NCBI RefSeq assembly: GCF_047663525.1
Contig: NC_092613.1
Coordinates: forward strand, 9,077,501-9,141,500
Length of the DNA: 64,000 nt
Origin: Anas platyrhynchos
Lineage: Eukaryota > Chordata > Aves > Anseriformes > Anatidae
Direction: 5' to 3'
In this document: positions 41,961 through 56,900 of the stretch, in pieces
How the letters are laid out: every line of letters begins with the position of its first letter
Position numbering within the stretch: position 1 is the stretch's first letter
The notes under the pieces: model-generated
What the model was told of the DNA's origin: nothing
The model's database searches: none
The model's input: the letters and a program-made list of their open reading frames with translations, nothing else
Translations under genes and position numbers: made by a program

Positions 41961-44900
41961 CCTAGGGCTGCCGAAGCTTAGAAATAAAAGCCTCACAACG
42001 GTGTTTTGTGGCCCCTGCAGAGGCAATTAAAGACAGGAGGAACGCAAGGACAGGAGGTAACCAACGCGTCCAGCCGACCTGCGTAGGGTTACTGCAGGGG
42101 ACAGAACGGGCACGGGCTGCCCAGCAGGTGGGCACCTCCCAAACCCGCCTGGACGTGTTCCTGCTCCGGCAGGGGGACTGCACTAGGTGATCTTCCAAGG
42201 TCCCTTCCAATCCCTAACGTTCTGTGACTTGTTCAATAGCTACATTTATTTAAAAGAACAAGGACAAAAAACAAAGCTATGTCTTTACCAAGACTGCGAA
42301 GGATTTTGTTCATTCCAGTTGGTTCAGTCTCCGTAACACTCTCCAAATACTCTAAGGCACGGACCTCAAAAAGGCCTGAAGAAGAAAAATAGCGTGCAGC
42401 CAGTCAGTGCATTCCGTCTCTCAGCACATGGCATGTCGTATCATCAATGACAACATTACAAAACGGAAATCATATATGTAATGTAAGTTACAGGATCAAG
42501 ACCACAGAAGAGAGGCAGAAAAAAAATTCTTTGCTTAAGAAGATGAACTCTGAGTAATTAGAAGGGCATGGAGCTATTAGAATCATAATCGTTAAGGTTG
42601 GAAAAGACCTCCAAGGCTATCTGGTCCAACTGTCCCTCTACCACCACCATTAGGTACTGAATTGGCTTTTATTACATATGCCAATGGGAAAACCTGCCAG
42701 GACAAAAGGCTTTTTTAAGAGTAAAAGTTATAAAATCATAGAATGGCTTGGGTTGGAAGGGACCTTAAAGCCCATCACATTCCAACCCCCCTGGCACAGG
42801 CAGGGGTGAATGCCACCTAACAGATTAGGTTGTCCAAGGCCTCGTCCTGTTATATGACATTATACTTTGAAAGTGAGTTTGTAAAACAAGAAGTTAAAAT
42901 CAAACCTCACCTTTGACCACATTCTTACTTAGTTCTCGATCCTGTATGAACCCTGCAAACATCTGCGTTTCCATGAAGAAGTGCAGGAAATGACGCACAC
43001 TGCGTGACACGTGGGATTTACGGAACAGTTCCCGCTGGAACACCCGCTCCCCTTTTTCTGTGACGTTCATGTGCAGGGAGTAGTGACCAACAATCTCCAC
43101 AAAGAACTGCACAAAAGCTTCAGAGACCAAGGAGTTCAGAGGCATGTCACCTGTGAGGAGGACAAAAGAGTTCAGCAGAGGAGAAATTTCACTCTGCATT
43201 CACCACTTTGGACAATCCTCTTTAAAAGAAGGGCAGCAGTTGCTTTTTCGGCTGGCTGTCTCAGACTATGAAATTTCATATGAGTGTTCAATATCAGAGC
43301 AGCCCTTGGCTCAAATATTAAGATTTCTCTCCCATGTCAACTATCTGCTGGCACAGGTTCCATTTTGAAGCTTTATCAGTAGAGTGAAAGCATTCATAGT
43401 TTCTTTTCCCCTGTTAAGTATCTAGTATCTAATAAACAGTAAACTCATAACAATCTAATTATTTTACAAATTAGACAGATTTACAGATTTTACACATTAA
43501 TTTATTTGAAGCATTATAAGGAAGATCAACTTTGAAAATAATGTCACATAATCTTCTAAAGTACAGAAACCTGCTCTGAGTTCAAGAAAAACTTGCTCTC
43601 AGCCACTTCAGGAAAATTACAGAAAACTTTCCATGGGAAATGATGCACTTGGCCTAAGCAAAACAAGAGCTCTACATATACTGATCATAAAAAGAGGAAC
43701 AATTAGGACAGCAGACTTCTTTATAACACATACAAAATAAAGATGTTCTCAGCAAGGTCACAGGAAAATAGCTTTATAAAATGGGTTTCCTAATGCTTAT
43801 TTCCACTTGCACACTTTTATGGCAACAACGTGGAAGCTGAAGAGAATTGAAGATGTGAAAACATTTTTCCATAAACCTACCTTGTATGCAGCTCTGCTCA
43901 TGTGACAAGATTTCATTTCGTTCCTCCAGGATTTGTACAAGTGCAGCCTGCAGTTTATGAGGCAGGATCTCATCTTCATCTGATACCTAAACAGAAAAGT
44001 GGCCATTAAAGCTTTTCTGTTATGTCTATTCGACAGAAACCTCTCTTCATGAACTGCTAAAAAATACTCATAACATGCCTAAAACAATTAGAGGGAAGTT
44101 GCCCTATGATATATGCTATGATAGATCTCAGTGGAGACAATACACTTGTCTTGTTGTCAGAGACATGAAAAACATTTGCTCGGTGCCTTCTGACTATGTA
44201 GAATCAATACATAAATGACCAATACAGAACAATGTATACAATACCATCTACATGGAGTCATGCTAATTAGACCAGCGATAAAACAAACTGTGATAGAACA
44301 ACAAAAGTTTGTCGAAAAATATGACAAGTCTCAACATTCTAGTGAGAAAACAATCCTTTAATACCTTTCTCCATTTGCAGGCTGCAACGCGAAACAGAAC
44401 AGTAAGGCAAAGGAAAGGAGATGCAAATATCCTCCTGAACTAGTAGTACTCCAGTAAGTTTATAGTGACTTGTCTAGTGATGTAGAAGGCACCTCCAGCA
44501 CATTAGGTAAAGTTTGGGGCCAGCAGAGAATTGCAAGTGAACTGTAATTATTTGTCTCAGACTATCACTCCTGGAGAACAAAGAAAACAAATACCCCAAC
44601 TAGACGAGAGAGGAGAAAGCCCTGTAGAGAACAAGTCCACAGAAAGACAGACAGAAAGCAGAAAAGAATCCTGGTATCTGTTTCTAAATCCAGCTCAGGT
44701 AAGCTGCACCTTTGGCTTCAGTGCTCTCTCTGTATCTCATGAAACCTCAATCTTACAACAAAGATGTTGTAAGTTTGTTTCCTTCTCTAGTGATCAAAAG
44801 GGAACGCAAGAGATTTCTTCAACCACTGGAGTCTACATATGAAAACCAGCTTTTGTTGATTTCTTGCTAACACCTCCTTTCGTTGGTGCCTTTTCTTGGC

Positions 44901-47900
44901 ACATAAACATTAGTGATTAGTGCTGTTATTTCACTCACCTCTTGCAAAAACCTGTCAGTGCAAAGATCAACAATCAGAACCTGGGAAAAGATGTACAAAA
45001 CACATTAACTTTTTTAACTACATATGCTGCCATTTCTTTATTTATTTTTTCTCTCCAGTGGTAGGGGATGTCACACACAAACCACACGTTTCACATAACT
45101 CCAGCCTGCCTATAAGAATAGTCAATATTTTTTTATCTTTAATAGCAATGGAACACCCTGACATGTATCTCACAAGTCACAAACTGTCTCAGAAAGGTTT
45201 AAGACTTATATATTAAAGACAGAATCCACAGAGATTCCTCCAGTGAGGTCAGCCTAATACCACTGAAATTGTCCCTCCACTGTGCTTCAACCAGTTCTCA
45301 CCTCTTCTACAGGCAGGTCCTGGAGCTGTGGTAACGAGCAGGAGAGAATGCCAATTAAGAATGGGGTCGGAGAGCACACAATATCAATCATAGAAGTTGG
45401 TAGGACTGGTATGTATGTGTGTTGCCAAGTGAAGGGATAAAGTATTGCAACTGCAGCATGGCCACATTTAGACAGGGTGCTAAAAAAAAAAGTAAGAGAA
45501 GCATAGAGTGTATTGTCAATGTGTCTTTCAGTGCTCAGCTACAGACATAGGTTAGAAATGCTCAAAAAAATTGTAATTTAGATATATTGTTTATGCATCA
45601 ACAGAAACCCTATGCGTCCACTTTTGAAATCAGTCATGGGGAGCTAGGAATAGCATCAACCCAGACCTAAGAGGTAAAGGACACATTCACTTATTTCCTC
45701 ATGCATTCTCCAAATTTTAAGTAAACATTTTGTGGAGAGTCTACAAAAAAAAGCTTTAAAATGAAATTATTTACAGCAAGTCAGACAACCTTGCACATGA
45801 AACAGACCTAAACAGAAGAAAAAGCAGTATCTCTCAGGAACAACTAGTTACTCAGTCTCATTATTTTACCTTAAATTGTCAGCAACAAAGATCACCCTCC
45901 TTTCCAGCAGGAGAGAGGCAAAGACCCGTATCACGTGAGAGACACTTAGGCATTTAAACAGGCATTCAAAATCAACATGTTCAAGTCGAGAATCTGAAGG
46001 ACGGCAGAGTTCCATAACCTGGGAGAACAGCACAGAGTTCAAATGCATGAGGGGGGACCTGACCAGAAAGTAGAAGTGATGGATTCTCACAGGTTGAACC
46101 CGTGTCACCTCAACAGCCAAGTCAGAGTAATACAAAGGACTCTCAATCAGTTCTTCCTTTAAAAAAAAGCAGTGAATCACTTCTATTGCAGTGTGGTTCA
46201 ACAGGAAGCTAGTTTCTGTGACAAGCTCCAGTCAGATTTTAGGAAATTATCATCAGAATGAAGATTTGCAGACAGCGTCACTCTACAGTGCAATCTGCAA
46301 AACTCCACGATGGCCCCGAGACACCAGACAACACATGAAAGGCAGTCCTGAATGCAGTTACCTCGTTTCCTGCTCCTGGCAGGAAGCTCTTTACAGCAAT
46401 GGTGCGCCCGGGAGCAGGGAAAGGCGCCTCCATTACACTACGCATAAATGGGTGTACTAGAGCTGGGGACATCTCCCGCCTCTTCTCCACTTCATCTAAA
46501 ATCTGCAAGAAAATAAATCAGACAGTTTCAATGCCTGCTTGTAAACCAGCGGAGATACAGGCCTATGTTCGAGTATGCCATTCCACTGCTACACCTGAAG
46601 GGTCCAACACACTAACAGCCTCTTTCCCCCTTGCGTATGATTCTCATGTAAGCTCCTCTCAAATGTTTGAACAATCAAATAGTAACAGATACCTCCAATC
46701 TTAATCTCAAGTGCTCCAATTATTAGAAATCAGCTTTCATCATCAACTTGCCCCTGTACTCTCCTGCAATAGCTGCTCTTTACTTGCAAGAGCTTTCTCT
46801 AGGGTTTACCTCCTTTATCTACTCTCCTTTTTGTGCTATGAAAAACAAGCTGAGCTTTCCCCCCCTCTCACAAACTGATTTTCCATTTCCAAGTCATGGA
46901 AGAGGATGAAGGGAGCACCATCAGTAATACCAGGTATTAGAAACCACTTCATGACAATAATTTGCTGAAGAAGTAGTTGTCAGTATATCAGCTGACAAGT
47001 CCCAGCCCCAGTATGATTTTATTTGCCCCGTCAAAGTACAAAAACAGCAAGGAAGCACCACACTGCTGGAATTTACTGCAATTGCTGAACAATTCTAGAC
47101 TGGACAGAAGCATCCAGTTACTTCTTGGTGCTTGCAGGTTGTTAGAGACTCATGTCTGACATGAAGTAAGTCCCCGTCTCACCTTGGAGAAGAGGTTGAA
47201 GCAGCCTAGGCGGCTGACAATGCAGTATACCTCAGGAAGGCGCTTCCCCTTCCCTTCTGGCTGAAAGGCAATAAGAACGGCTATGTTGATAACATGGATA
47301 TAATAAAGAACCTAACACCTACAATCTATTTGATTCACAGTATTCTTTCTGCCATAATTCCCTCTACAATTCTGACTCGGAATTCCTGAGCAATTACTAG
47401 TTCTAGGAGCTTTCACACCCGGAACCCACTTCACTGTATTACCAGGCATCATCATGGTCCATCCCTTATGCAATTAAATGACTTGTAACCTCAGCAGCAC
47501 AGGAGCCACAGAACCTACGTGGGAAATTACTGCCAATTCACAATCTGCCCTTGACTGTGCATTTATCAGTGCATTCTTTACACTACATCCAATACACAAA
47601 TGCTTACCAGGAGCTTCTTGCAGTACCCAAACCAGCGGCTGCCATCCTCACCCGTCAAAACAAAAGAAAACGTTTCACTGGGGAAACAAAGAACAGTCAC
47701 AGTTAAATTGACTATGCAGTTCAGACAAAAGACTGACAAACAAAGTCATATGTGCACCACACAAACTATATGCCATCCCTCCTTCTAGTCATGTCAAAGA
47801 CCCCTCTGCTGTGGGTAGCCAAGCTACATCAGGCTCTCTTCAGCTGTAAAAGCACCTGCAGACTGTGGACTCATCAAGCTAGGCCTTAAACAGATATTAC

Positions 47901-50900
47901 AAACTTCCTTCTTATAATAAAAAGATGATGCTCAGGCAGACATGGCACTTCTGAGTCCACTTCTGTATCTCACTTTTCCCCTTCACTGGACTTAGGGACT
48001 CAGCCTTTCCCATTTTAGCTGGCTTTGTCTGCAGTTCCTCTGGTCCTGGGAACTTGCAAATATCTGAGCTTTCAGCATTATCCACTTCAGACATCAGTAT
48101 GCAACAAGTCTTTACCTTGTAAGTTGTGATGCAGGAAACCAGTCTTTAGGATCTGGAAAGCAGAATTTGGGAATGACCTTTAGCCTCTCTTCAGTATCCT
48201 TTGACTGTCTGAAGGGATGTTCAGGCTGGAGGAGTAACATACATTTAAAGTAACTGAAGTGCAGTACACAGCTGCAGCATTTAAAACAACGGGGGACAGC
48301 ATCTTCCTGACACTTCCAAATGCTGAACCATCAGATAGCTAATCCACAAGTATAGGAGAACACATCCTGACTATAACACGTACCTACTTCCCTCTTGCAA
48401 CTTAACTGCTAATTGGACTTTTTTAAAATTATCCTGCTGGATGTGGTAAGAACTGAGTAAGATTTAGAGCCATGACCAAGGTTACAGAAGACATATTTGT
48501 AAATGAAAATACCTCAATAATCACTGCTGCATAACTATGGGATAACACGTCCTGCAAAATCCCAACACAATAAACTGTCCCAATGAAGTCACCTACCAAA
48601 ATTTGAGCAGCAGACACATAAACCCTAATTTTTATCATTATTATTATTTTCAGTGAATATATAAAAGCCATTAAACAGCCACATAGTACAGTTGGGTCTG
48701 ATTGTCTGCTAAGACAACAGGGAAAGAACAATGTACTGCCCTTCCCAGAAGTGTTGAAGAGTCTGAGAGGTTGCACCAGGGAAAAGCCAAATCTGGTTGC
48801 ATTCCTTTCTTCCTTCTAACACCCTGAAGTTCGCACTTTTGGCAGATGTTTATGGGCATTCAGTTTTACCCATCAATCAAGACTGTGCACTCTCTTTCTG
48901 GCCATGGTCCCTTACTAATTTTGTGAATTTAAAACATTTTCACATCTGACACTCAAGTTATTTGCATACAAAACACTTATGCTGTTGGACAACATAACAT
49001 GAACAAGGTTTGGATAACATTCAGATTTCTTAATAATCACTGGATTACTCCTGGTAGCACAGCTAGAATTACTAGTTCTGATCTGATTTCAGTGGAAGGC
49101 CAGCAGATACAAGCCTAGATTCTGACAACTGAACATTCAGTTCCAGCTGGAACCACAGAAGAAAACATCAACATATCATCCTCTTCACTTCACGCTAATG
49201 TGTACACTGAGTCATAATTCAGAATCACACACACCAACTTTGTCTCCCATTTGGTTAAGCCCAAATGACAGACAGAAGGAAACTTTGTTTCAAAAGTTCT
49301 AGTTCACAATAGTTTAATTTCCATAATTCACCTCCAGTTTTGGAGGTTACTAGACATGTCCTTGTAATGTGTTTTGTTTGTTTGTTTGTTTTGTTTTGTT
49401 TTTTTGTTTTTCCAGAACAGTGTAAGCAAGCATAAAATCCCTGAGCTTCTAGCCCTGCACATCATCAGTCCAACTGCTTTACTCGTTGTTTATAAATCAC
49501 AAACTACCTGGATGAGGTCATGCCAGCTTTGGGAACAAAGCACAGCACTCCCTTTTCTCTCCTGCAGGCTGCCTTGGCAGTGTAGCACAATATAGTATGG
49601 CTTTATGGTTTTTCCAGACAAAAACAGTATGAACCTTCCTAGTTCCAACAAAAGACAAACCTGTAACATCCAATGGGAATTAAGCATGCAGGTAAAAGCA
49701 CACTGGCTAGCCGGAACAGATTTATTTTCATTAACTGCCTCAGAGGCAATTATTTTCAGTTTAAAAAGACCTCTCAACAGTCTTCCAGCTCTCTTGGGTT
49801 TTATATTCTCTCAGCTCTGAGCTCTTCAAACAGATTTGCCATATGCCCCAACTTCCAGACAGTCCTACCCACTATACTGTAGTTAATCATAGTATAGTGC
49901 CTAAAAGCTGATCTTTACATAGTTGGACAGTCAAGAAGCAGTTGCATCTGTATTAATTGTCAAAGTTTGTTAAAGAGATATAAGGCACATCAAGGTCCCA
50001 CAGACAAGGAAACAAAGCAATCTGCCACGATAGTGGTATCCATACCAGAATAAAGGCCAGTGTTTTTGTAAGCACCAAATCGCCTCTGAACCATCTTCCT
50101 GAGCTCCAAAATATCACTTGATTCCCCATTGATAGAGAATTGAGAAAGATACTCAAACAAATGTCCAACAATAACCAATACATTTGTAACAAAGCAAGGT
50201 GCTTCATATCCCAAACCTGTACCCTAACCATTGGCCCAGCTTCACTGGTATAGAGTTTAGGAATGGACACACACTGGGAGGAAAGATAAACAGCTGCTGG
50301 GTGTGTGTGTTTCAAGAGGAGGTTTCCCCTCAGCTCTTACCTTGCTGGGAAACTGCTGTATGATTTGTGGTGTGTATTTTATCTCAGATGCCTTCTTGTG
50401 CAGTGACACCACTACAAACAGCTCAAACAGCTGCTGCTCCTGAAACTCTATCAAATCTCTCTCCAGTGTCTGGTAGTGTGGGTTCCTCTTGGAGGCTGAT
50501 TGCACCAGTAGCAGGCCCCTGTGTCGACCTGAAGAAGGGAACAAATCCAAAACAATTCTGTGACCGTTACTGCCAGACACCTACAGTTCACAGAATAGGA
50601 ATCACCATCACCTTTAGAAAAAGGAAAAGAAATGGGTGCATTCGCCTAATGTCACAGAACTGCTACATGCTATTAGCCTTGGACTCCTGTGTCAACTTGT
50701 CAAGTGCACAGCTACAGGACCAATGGCATTGCAGCAACTCTGCAAATCTCTTCTGCCTGATAACAAACACTCTCCACCTGTCCTGTCTTTTTTTTTTTTT
50801 TTTTTTTTGGCTATGCATCTCAGAACATCACACAGTAGTAACAACAACGAAAGGCCATGAAAAGCTCAGCACCATCAATTCGGTAGTTGCCAAGCTTCAG

Positions 50901-53900
50901 GCAGCTAGCCCATAAAGCAGCACGGCCATTTAAGAGAGACAGACCAAGCTTCCAGGCTGAGATGTCTAGACCAACTCACATGCACAGGTAACACTGATGT
51001 AAGAAATTCCTATGGCCCAGGCACCCTAACACATTATGGACACTTAAAACAATTCCTGTATCAGATAGTGACAGACACTGTATTTCTGCAGACAGTTTTC
51101 ACTCTCTATTACTCTCCTTAACATAAAAAGGTGAAACTTCAATATCAGCTCCACATTAAAGCCTTTTGAATGCTTTCTGCTAAGTAAATGAAACACCCAA
51201 AACAATTACACTGGCCCTTTTCACTAGATGTGACAAAGTCCCTTATCATGGCTGCTGGTAAACCATTACCATTTCACATTCAAACCTTACAGGCAATAGA
51301 AACTAAAACCAGTTTGGTTCCTCACACACCAGTTAAGACCAAGTAGTTATTTCAAGTCTGCAGTTTAGGCCTATGATCAAACTTGGGAATAAGGTACCAG
51401 ACAAACAACCAAGTGACTTCTTCCCACAGAAAAGTGCATTTCACAACACTTTAAATATAAAATAGAGCCAAGGGAAGGAAATAGTGGGAAAATAAACTCA
51501 AGTGTTATCAATAACGGTGATCTGTAGACAATTTACTGCAACAGATATTTTAATAAGTGTGATTCTACCAACCCCAAAAAATAAATCTACTGCTAGCCAT
51601 TAGCAGATTAACGGCATTAAACCTGAAAGGCTCAGGAGAAGTGGAAGAAATAGAAGTTGATTTATCAAGGCAACAGCTCCCAGCCTTGGCCACACTACCT
51701 CTCAGATGTGCCCTTTCTCTGTCTTGGCAGAAGCCACGATAAGTCAGTGTGCCTATCCCATTAGAAGCTTAGCCAAATGTGTAGAGCTATGGGGACAGGA
51801 CCAGCCCCTGTGATTCACTCACTTTTTGGCTGATTTTCCGTATCACTTTCATTCCCACTGGTTTCACCTGAAACACAAATAGTTTTCGCTTATTAGCCAT
51901 GGAGAAGGAAGATGGGCAACACCCTAACCTGGGAAAGAGAAAACTTTAGACTCATCAGATCAACATCACTCAGGTCTGCTCATCTATCCTGCTCAAGGCA
52001 TCAGCAAAGAACAACTGCTACTTGCAAACGTGCTAAAACAGTAAATTTCAGGAAGTAGAGTTGATTGAAGTCACTGTTTCCAGTAAGCCGAATGTAGATC
52101 AGCCAAACACCGGCAAAGAACAGAAACCAAGTGGTGATTTGATGCTGCTATAAAAGTTACCAGAGTTGCTGAACAGAACATACGATAAAGAAAAATCATA
52201 CCACTGCTAGTAATTCAGAAGGCAACAATAATACCATTTTAGAGGCACAAAAGAGAAGAGTGGAGCTCTCAGAGAGTTCTTGGGCCAAGCAGTTTTGCAG
52301 GGACTTTTTGTTTTCCCTGTTTCTTTGAAGAAGTACTTTTAACCACTACTCCAGCTCTTCAGGCACAGACTACAGGAAAATCTTCCACTCCTAAGAGTTA
52401 AACTTATGTTAGTAAAGCGTTGCCAGTCCTTATGGTGCTGAAAGTCCAGGAATTTCAGTTGGAAGACACAGGGTTCAGCACTGTTGAGTCAGTCCAGCAC
52501 GAGCTGCAGGAGGTGGTGATGCCTGGCCTGTTAAGAGTACCCCAAGACCTACAGGAATTGTGCCACTCAACAAGTATGTAGCAAAGAGAATGGTGCTGGA
52601 GACCTCCCATACCTTTTGTTGGAGTCACTCTCCCAGCAGGACTGAGCAACTTCACCCTCTTCCTTCCACGCTTAGAATCAAAGATCTCCTGTATTCTTAG
52701 TACCAACTGAAATCCAAAGCAGAAGCAGAGGTTAATATCAGGGTCCAGAAAAAGGTCTAGGTGCCAACAGCACTGAAGACCAATAGAGCTATCATGAAGC
52801 ACCACAATACTTAGGAAAGGCTGCTGAAGTCCTGCCAGGAACCCTGGCTCAAAGATCATTTGCTAGAGTACTTTTAGCACAACTTACTGGATAATGAACA
52901 AGCACAGTTTCTGCTGCAAGAGAGAGATTACTGTTAGCGCGACTCAAAGTTGACACGGAACTGTACATACAATCTGGAAATTGTCATATTTTGCTTACTA
53001 AACAGACATGAGAAGTGGCAAATTGTCTTGCATCAGACCTCAGTTTCTTTTGCAGAGGTACTTGCAAATGTATCTTAAAAACCCCCCATCATGAAGGACT
53101 CTGAACTTCACATGCTCTCAAGCACCCCAGTTCTTTCCAAGACCAGGGAAAAGCAAAGCTCTCCCAGTGCAGCTTTTTTAAATGTCTGTTTGTTTTGTTT
53201 ATTTGCTGCTGTAGTTGTATGTTAGGGTAGGTTACTAAATTGAATGGATTATGTGCTTTCATTTTGCACAGGTGAACAAAGACAGTAGGACTGAACAATG
53301 GGCCTATGCCACAGACCTAATCCACTGGAAGAAAAATTTGGGGAAACAAACACACTCCAAAAGAGACTAAGCTACAGAAACTGAGGAAGTGTCAGCATTT
53401 GTCACTCCAGGTCAGTGCTACTAACCCTCGTTCCATTAGTCACAAAGGCCTTAAAACCAAAGTCCTAATGTTTTCTGTAACATGGGTTCCTCTGGACTCC
53501 TATCCTCACCTGCTAGTGCTGAATTTGGCTCATCGATTCTGAATGTCAAAGACTGCTATCACTTCATTGTGAAGGAATTACTTAAAATGTAGACAGCAAG
53601 TCAAGTTCATTCTTGTCTCAAGTGAAGGATTCATTAAATGCTCCTACTGAACATAGCAGGGTGTGGTACAGTCATTTGTCACCACAAATACTGCATAAAA
53701 AAAGGAAGATGTTCAGCAAGGAACCTGTTTTTCAGCTCTAGCCTTTATCCCCAGTTCAGCAAGCTATACTTAGGTTCTTTCTTTCAGATCTATGTTCTAG
53801 TGCAGTGTTCTGCACTAGACAGACATGAGGCTGAAAGGAAGAAAACAGCACACAGCAGGAGGCAGTGCTTCTCTTCCAAAATCTGCCTCCTCTAAATTAC

Positions 53901-56900
53901 ACTGGGTGGTAGAGGGGGGTAAAGATTTTCAGTTTCTCTTCTGATTTTTGTACAATTGAGTCATCAGCGAAAGATACTGGGTGTGTTTGAGGCACCTATG
54001 CATTTCTTAAGCAATAAGAAAGTTCTTTTTAGACTCCAATCCTTTTCTTGATCTCTTGAGCAATCTTGGCTCAATTTCCTGACAGCAAAGTATGCTTCCT
54101 GCATGTAAATTGTTACCAGATTTTTGAAGTAGGTTTGCTTTAGCGAATGTTATATTTTCCCCCTCCAAAAGAAAGATACTGTTCATCACAGCATTTTTAT
54201 AATCTTGCCAATGCCAACTCCTTCCTGACTTTCCAAGCCTACAGTTTGTTTACAAAACACATGTAAAAGTTCCTTGCTATTCTAAAACACTTAACATTTG
54301 ACAAGTACTTTACACCTGTCCAACTCTACCTCACAGTCTTGTGCAAATTGGGTGTATATGCTCAAGAAATAATGATCTGCAGAAGTTAAATGATTTTCCC
54401 ATGACAAAAGCAAGTTTTTGCCATTACCACAACTGGAATTTGAGTCCTGTGCACCAAGTGTCACACATATAGCACACAGCAGTAGCTGCAGCTGTCCTTC
54501 TATAGCACGTTCTACACGCTGGTAACTAATACCAGAATCTTGAAAGATTACCAGCATATCAAATAAGAATTACAACCACTCCTAATCCTCTAGTGCAAAA
54601 ATGGATTACAGGCTTTTTTCACTCTGGCCTCAGAAGCATATCCATCTCTGGCACGCAGGCAGAAGGGAGCAACCAGAATCAGCAGAGGGGAGAACTGTTG
54701 GAAGGCTTTGTGAAATGGGCTTATCCCTAATAAGCTGCTCTTCACCTTTAGAATATGAAAAGGCTACAAAAGTATGTTCCCAGTGGAAATCAAGAACCAC
54801 AAGCCAATATGACAAATAACCAAGGACCCAGCCATCTCCCTACAGCAGCACCTCACTGCCAGCTGCCTAATAACTCAGTTCCTGAAGGGAGAACACTGGG
54901 GGTCAGTCTGCAAAGTCACGGGGAGCAAAGTACACTCAAACAGAATTGTACAGGGCTGGCCCTTTAGCTCAGAGTTTCCCTGCATTCCTGCACCACAAAA
55001 CAAGCATCATCACACTTCATGGAAGCATTGGGAACAAGCCTTAAAGGACAAAGCACTACGAACAGCTGACATTCACATACAGCACTGATCTCGTTGACCC
55101 ATTATCCCATTTGCAAATTATTGGCCAACAAAACTACCACTGGCCTAGCTAGAACCTCTGTTTTTTGATCTCCCAGTATCTGCCCTACTACTTGGATGGG
55201 AAATGGTTCAAGGGGATCATTTGTCCACACATACAGCAGTACTAATCAACATTCACCTGACTAACACACAGCTCCATGACTGCTTACGAAGCATGTAGAG
55301 GTGCTAGACAAAGCAGCAAGAGTTTCAAATACAATGCAAGAAGTAATGTTTCAAGTTTAAATCTTACCCAGGGCAAGTTCTTTCTCCTGCTAGCAGCCTC
55401 TGCTGCTCGGAACAGCTTCCACTCAGTCAATGTGACAGGCAATGTTGTGTCCTTCACCGTTTTTCCTTGCAAATTTGTTAGGGAGGGCTGCAGCTCAAGA
55501 GTTTTGCGACTCAAGAAGGAAGGTTTTGGGGGAAGCTAGAAAATAATATTGAAAGAGATGGTTAAGCATGGGATTAAGCTTTGGTCCAAGTTCAGAGCCA
55601 AAGAAGAGATTACAAATTATAAATTTTCTGCAATGTCCTGCTCTACCAAGCTCTCCCTCCCACCCCCATCCTGTACACTGAAATATCTCCTAAACACCCT
55701 CTTGTTCCTATTCTTTTGCTCCTTAACAGCTTTATCAATTGTTACTGCCATGACTATTCATTACCATTTACATTAAAAACAACAATAAACGGATATGAAA
55801 AACAGTTACATATCACTGGGGAATTAGAGCAGGGGAGGAGCACAAAATGGGGCCCTTGTGAGGACGGCTCTCCAAACATGACAGTTTAATCCCCTACCTT
55901 GGGAGCCCTCCTAGTGCTTCGGGAGGGTGGTAACTTCCAGACAGATGGGATCTTCCACAGGGGTAAAGGCATCACTCTGGTATCTTCATAGGGGTTCTCT
56001 TTTGTAGGACCTGGGACAGAGGATTTATGGAGGAAGACAAAGTTCTGATTTCTTGCAAGGAAAATGATTAGGACAAGTCTGTGCAGTTGTCTGCCAAGTT
56101 TGAACAGGGTTTGAAGAGAGATGTGTTTTGAGATGAATTAGGTTTCTAACACACAAAGATCCTTCTAACCCATTACCATCAACTTGGCAAGCTGTACATA
56201 GACTCAACAAAATGGAACACTTCCAACACTGCAGAGAAAGTAGCTCTGTTGCAAAGAAGCTAATTTTGCCAGTGTTCACACGGATCTCTACACAGCACTC
56301 AAGCAGGGGGTGTCAAGAGCTAATAAAGAAATCTGTTTAACACAGGCCATTTCTAGCAACCTTCCATGACATCTGAAACTAGACACAGAGAAATACTCTG
56401 CACAGTTATTCACAGGCAGATAGCTATTAACATCAACAAGGAATCCAGATTATAAAAGTCACAGAGCTAGACAGGTCCTCAATGCATTCTCCTCTTAATT
56501 CCTCCCTCCTCAGCTGCTTAGCTACCCCCAAATAAGGTGAGCAAATCCCCCAGAAGCACAGGCACATACAGATAATGTCCTCATAGATATTGTCTTCTGA
56601 CTGTGTGTAGATGAGCCTGGGTCCTGCAGTGCCATTTGTCTCTTCTCGAAGTTTGTGGGAGCTGGTGGCTGCCGTCCAGTTGCGGAAGCCGTGGATGTCC
56701 TCAAACTCAAAGGATTTCCTAGAGGAAAACCAGCAAAACATCTTCTAAAGACAAATGCATGTACCCGTGAGTTATAGTCTCCAGTCTGCACAGATTGATC
56801 CTCCTTGGGGACATCAAGCACATGGATGCTCCACTCTGGACTCAGCAATAAAAGGTAGGAAAGGGAAAGGAGTAGGAGGGGGGCTGTCATAGTGGAAGCA

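Noticed and set aside
40643-41965. 440-codon plus-strand open frame
   Set aside because: Antisense to BCAS2 exons 1-4 and the DENND2C last exon; composition is a GC artefact.
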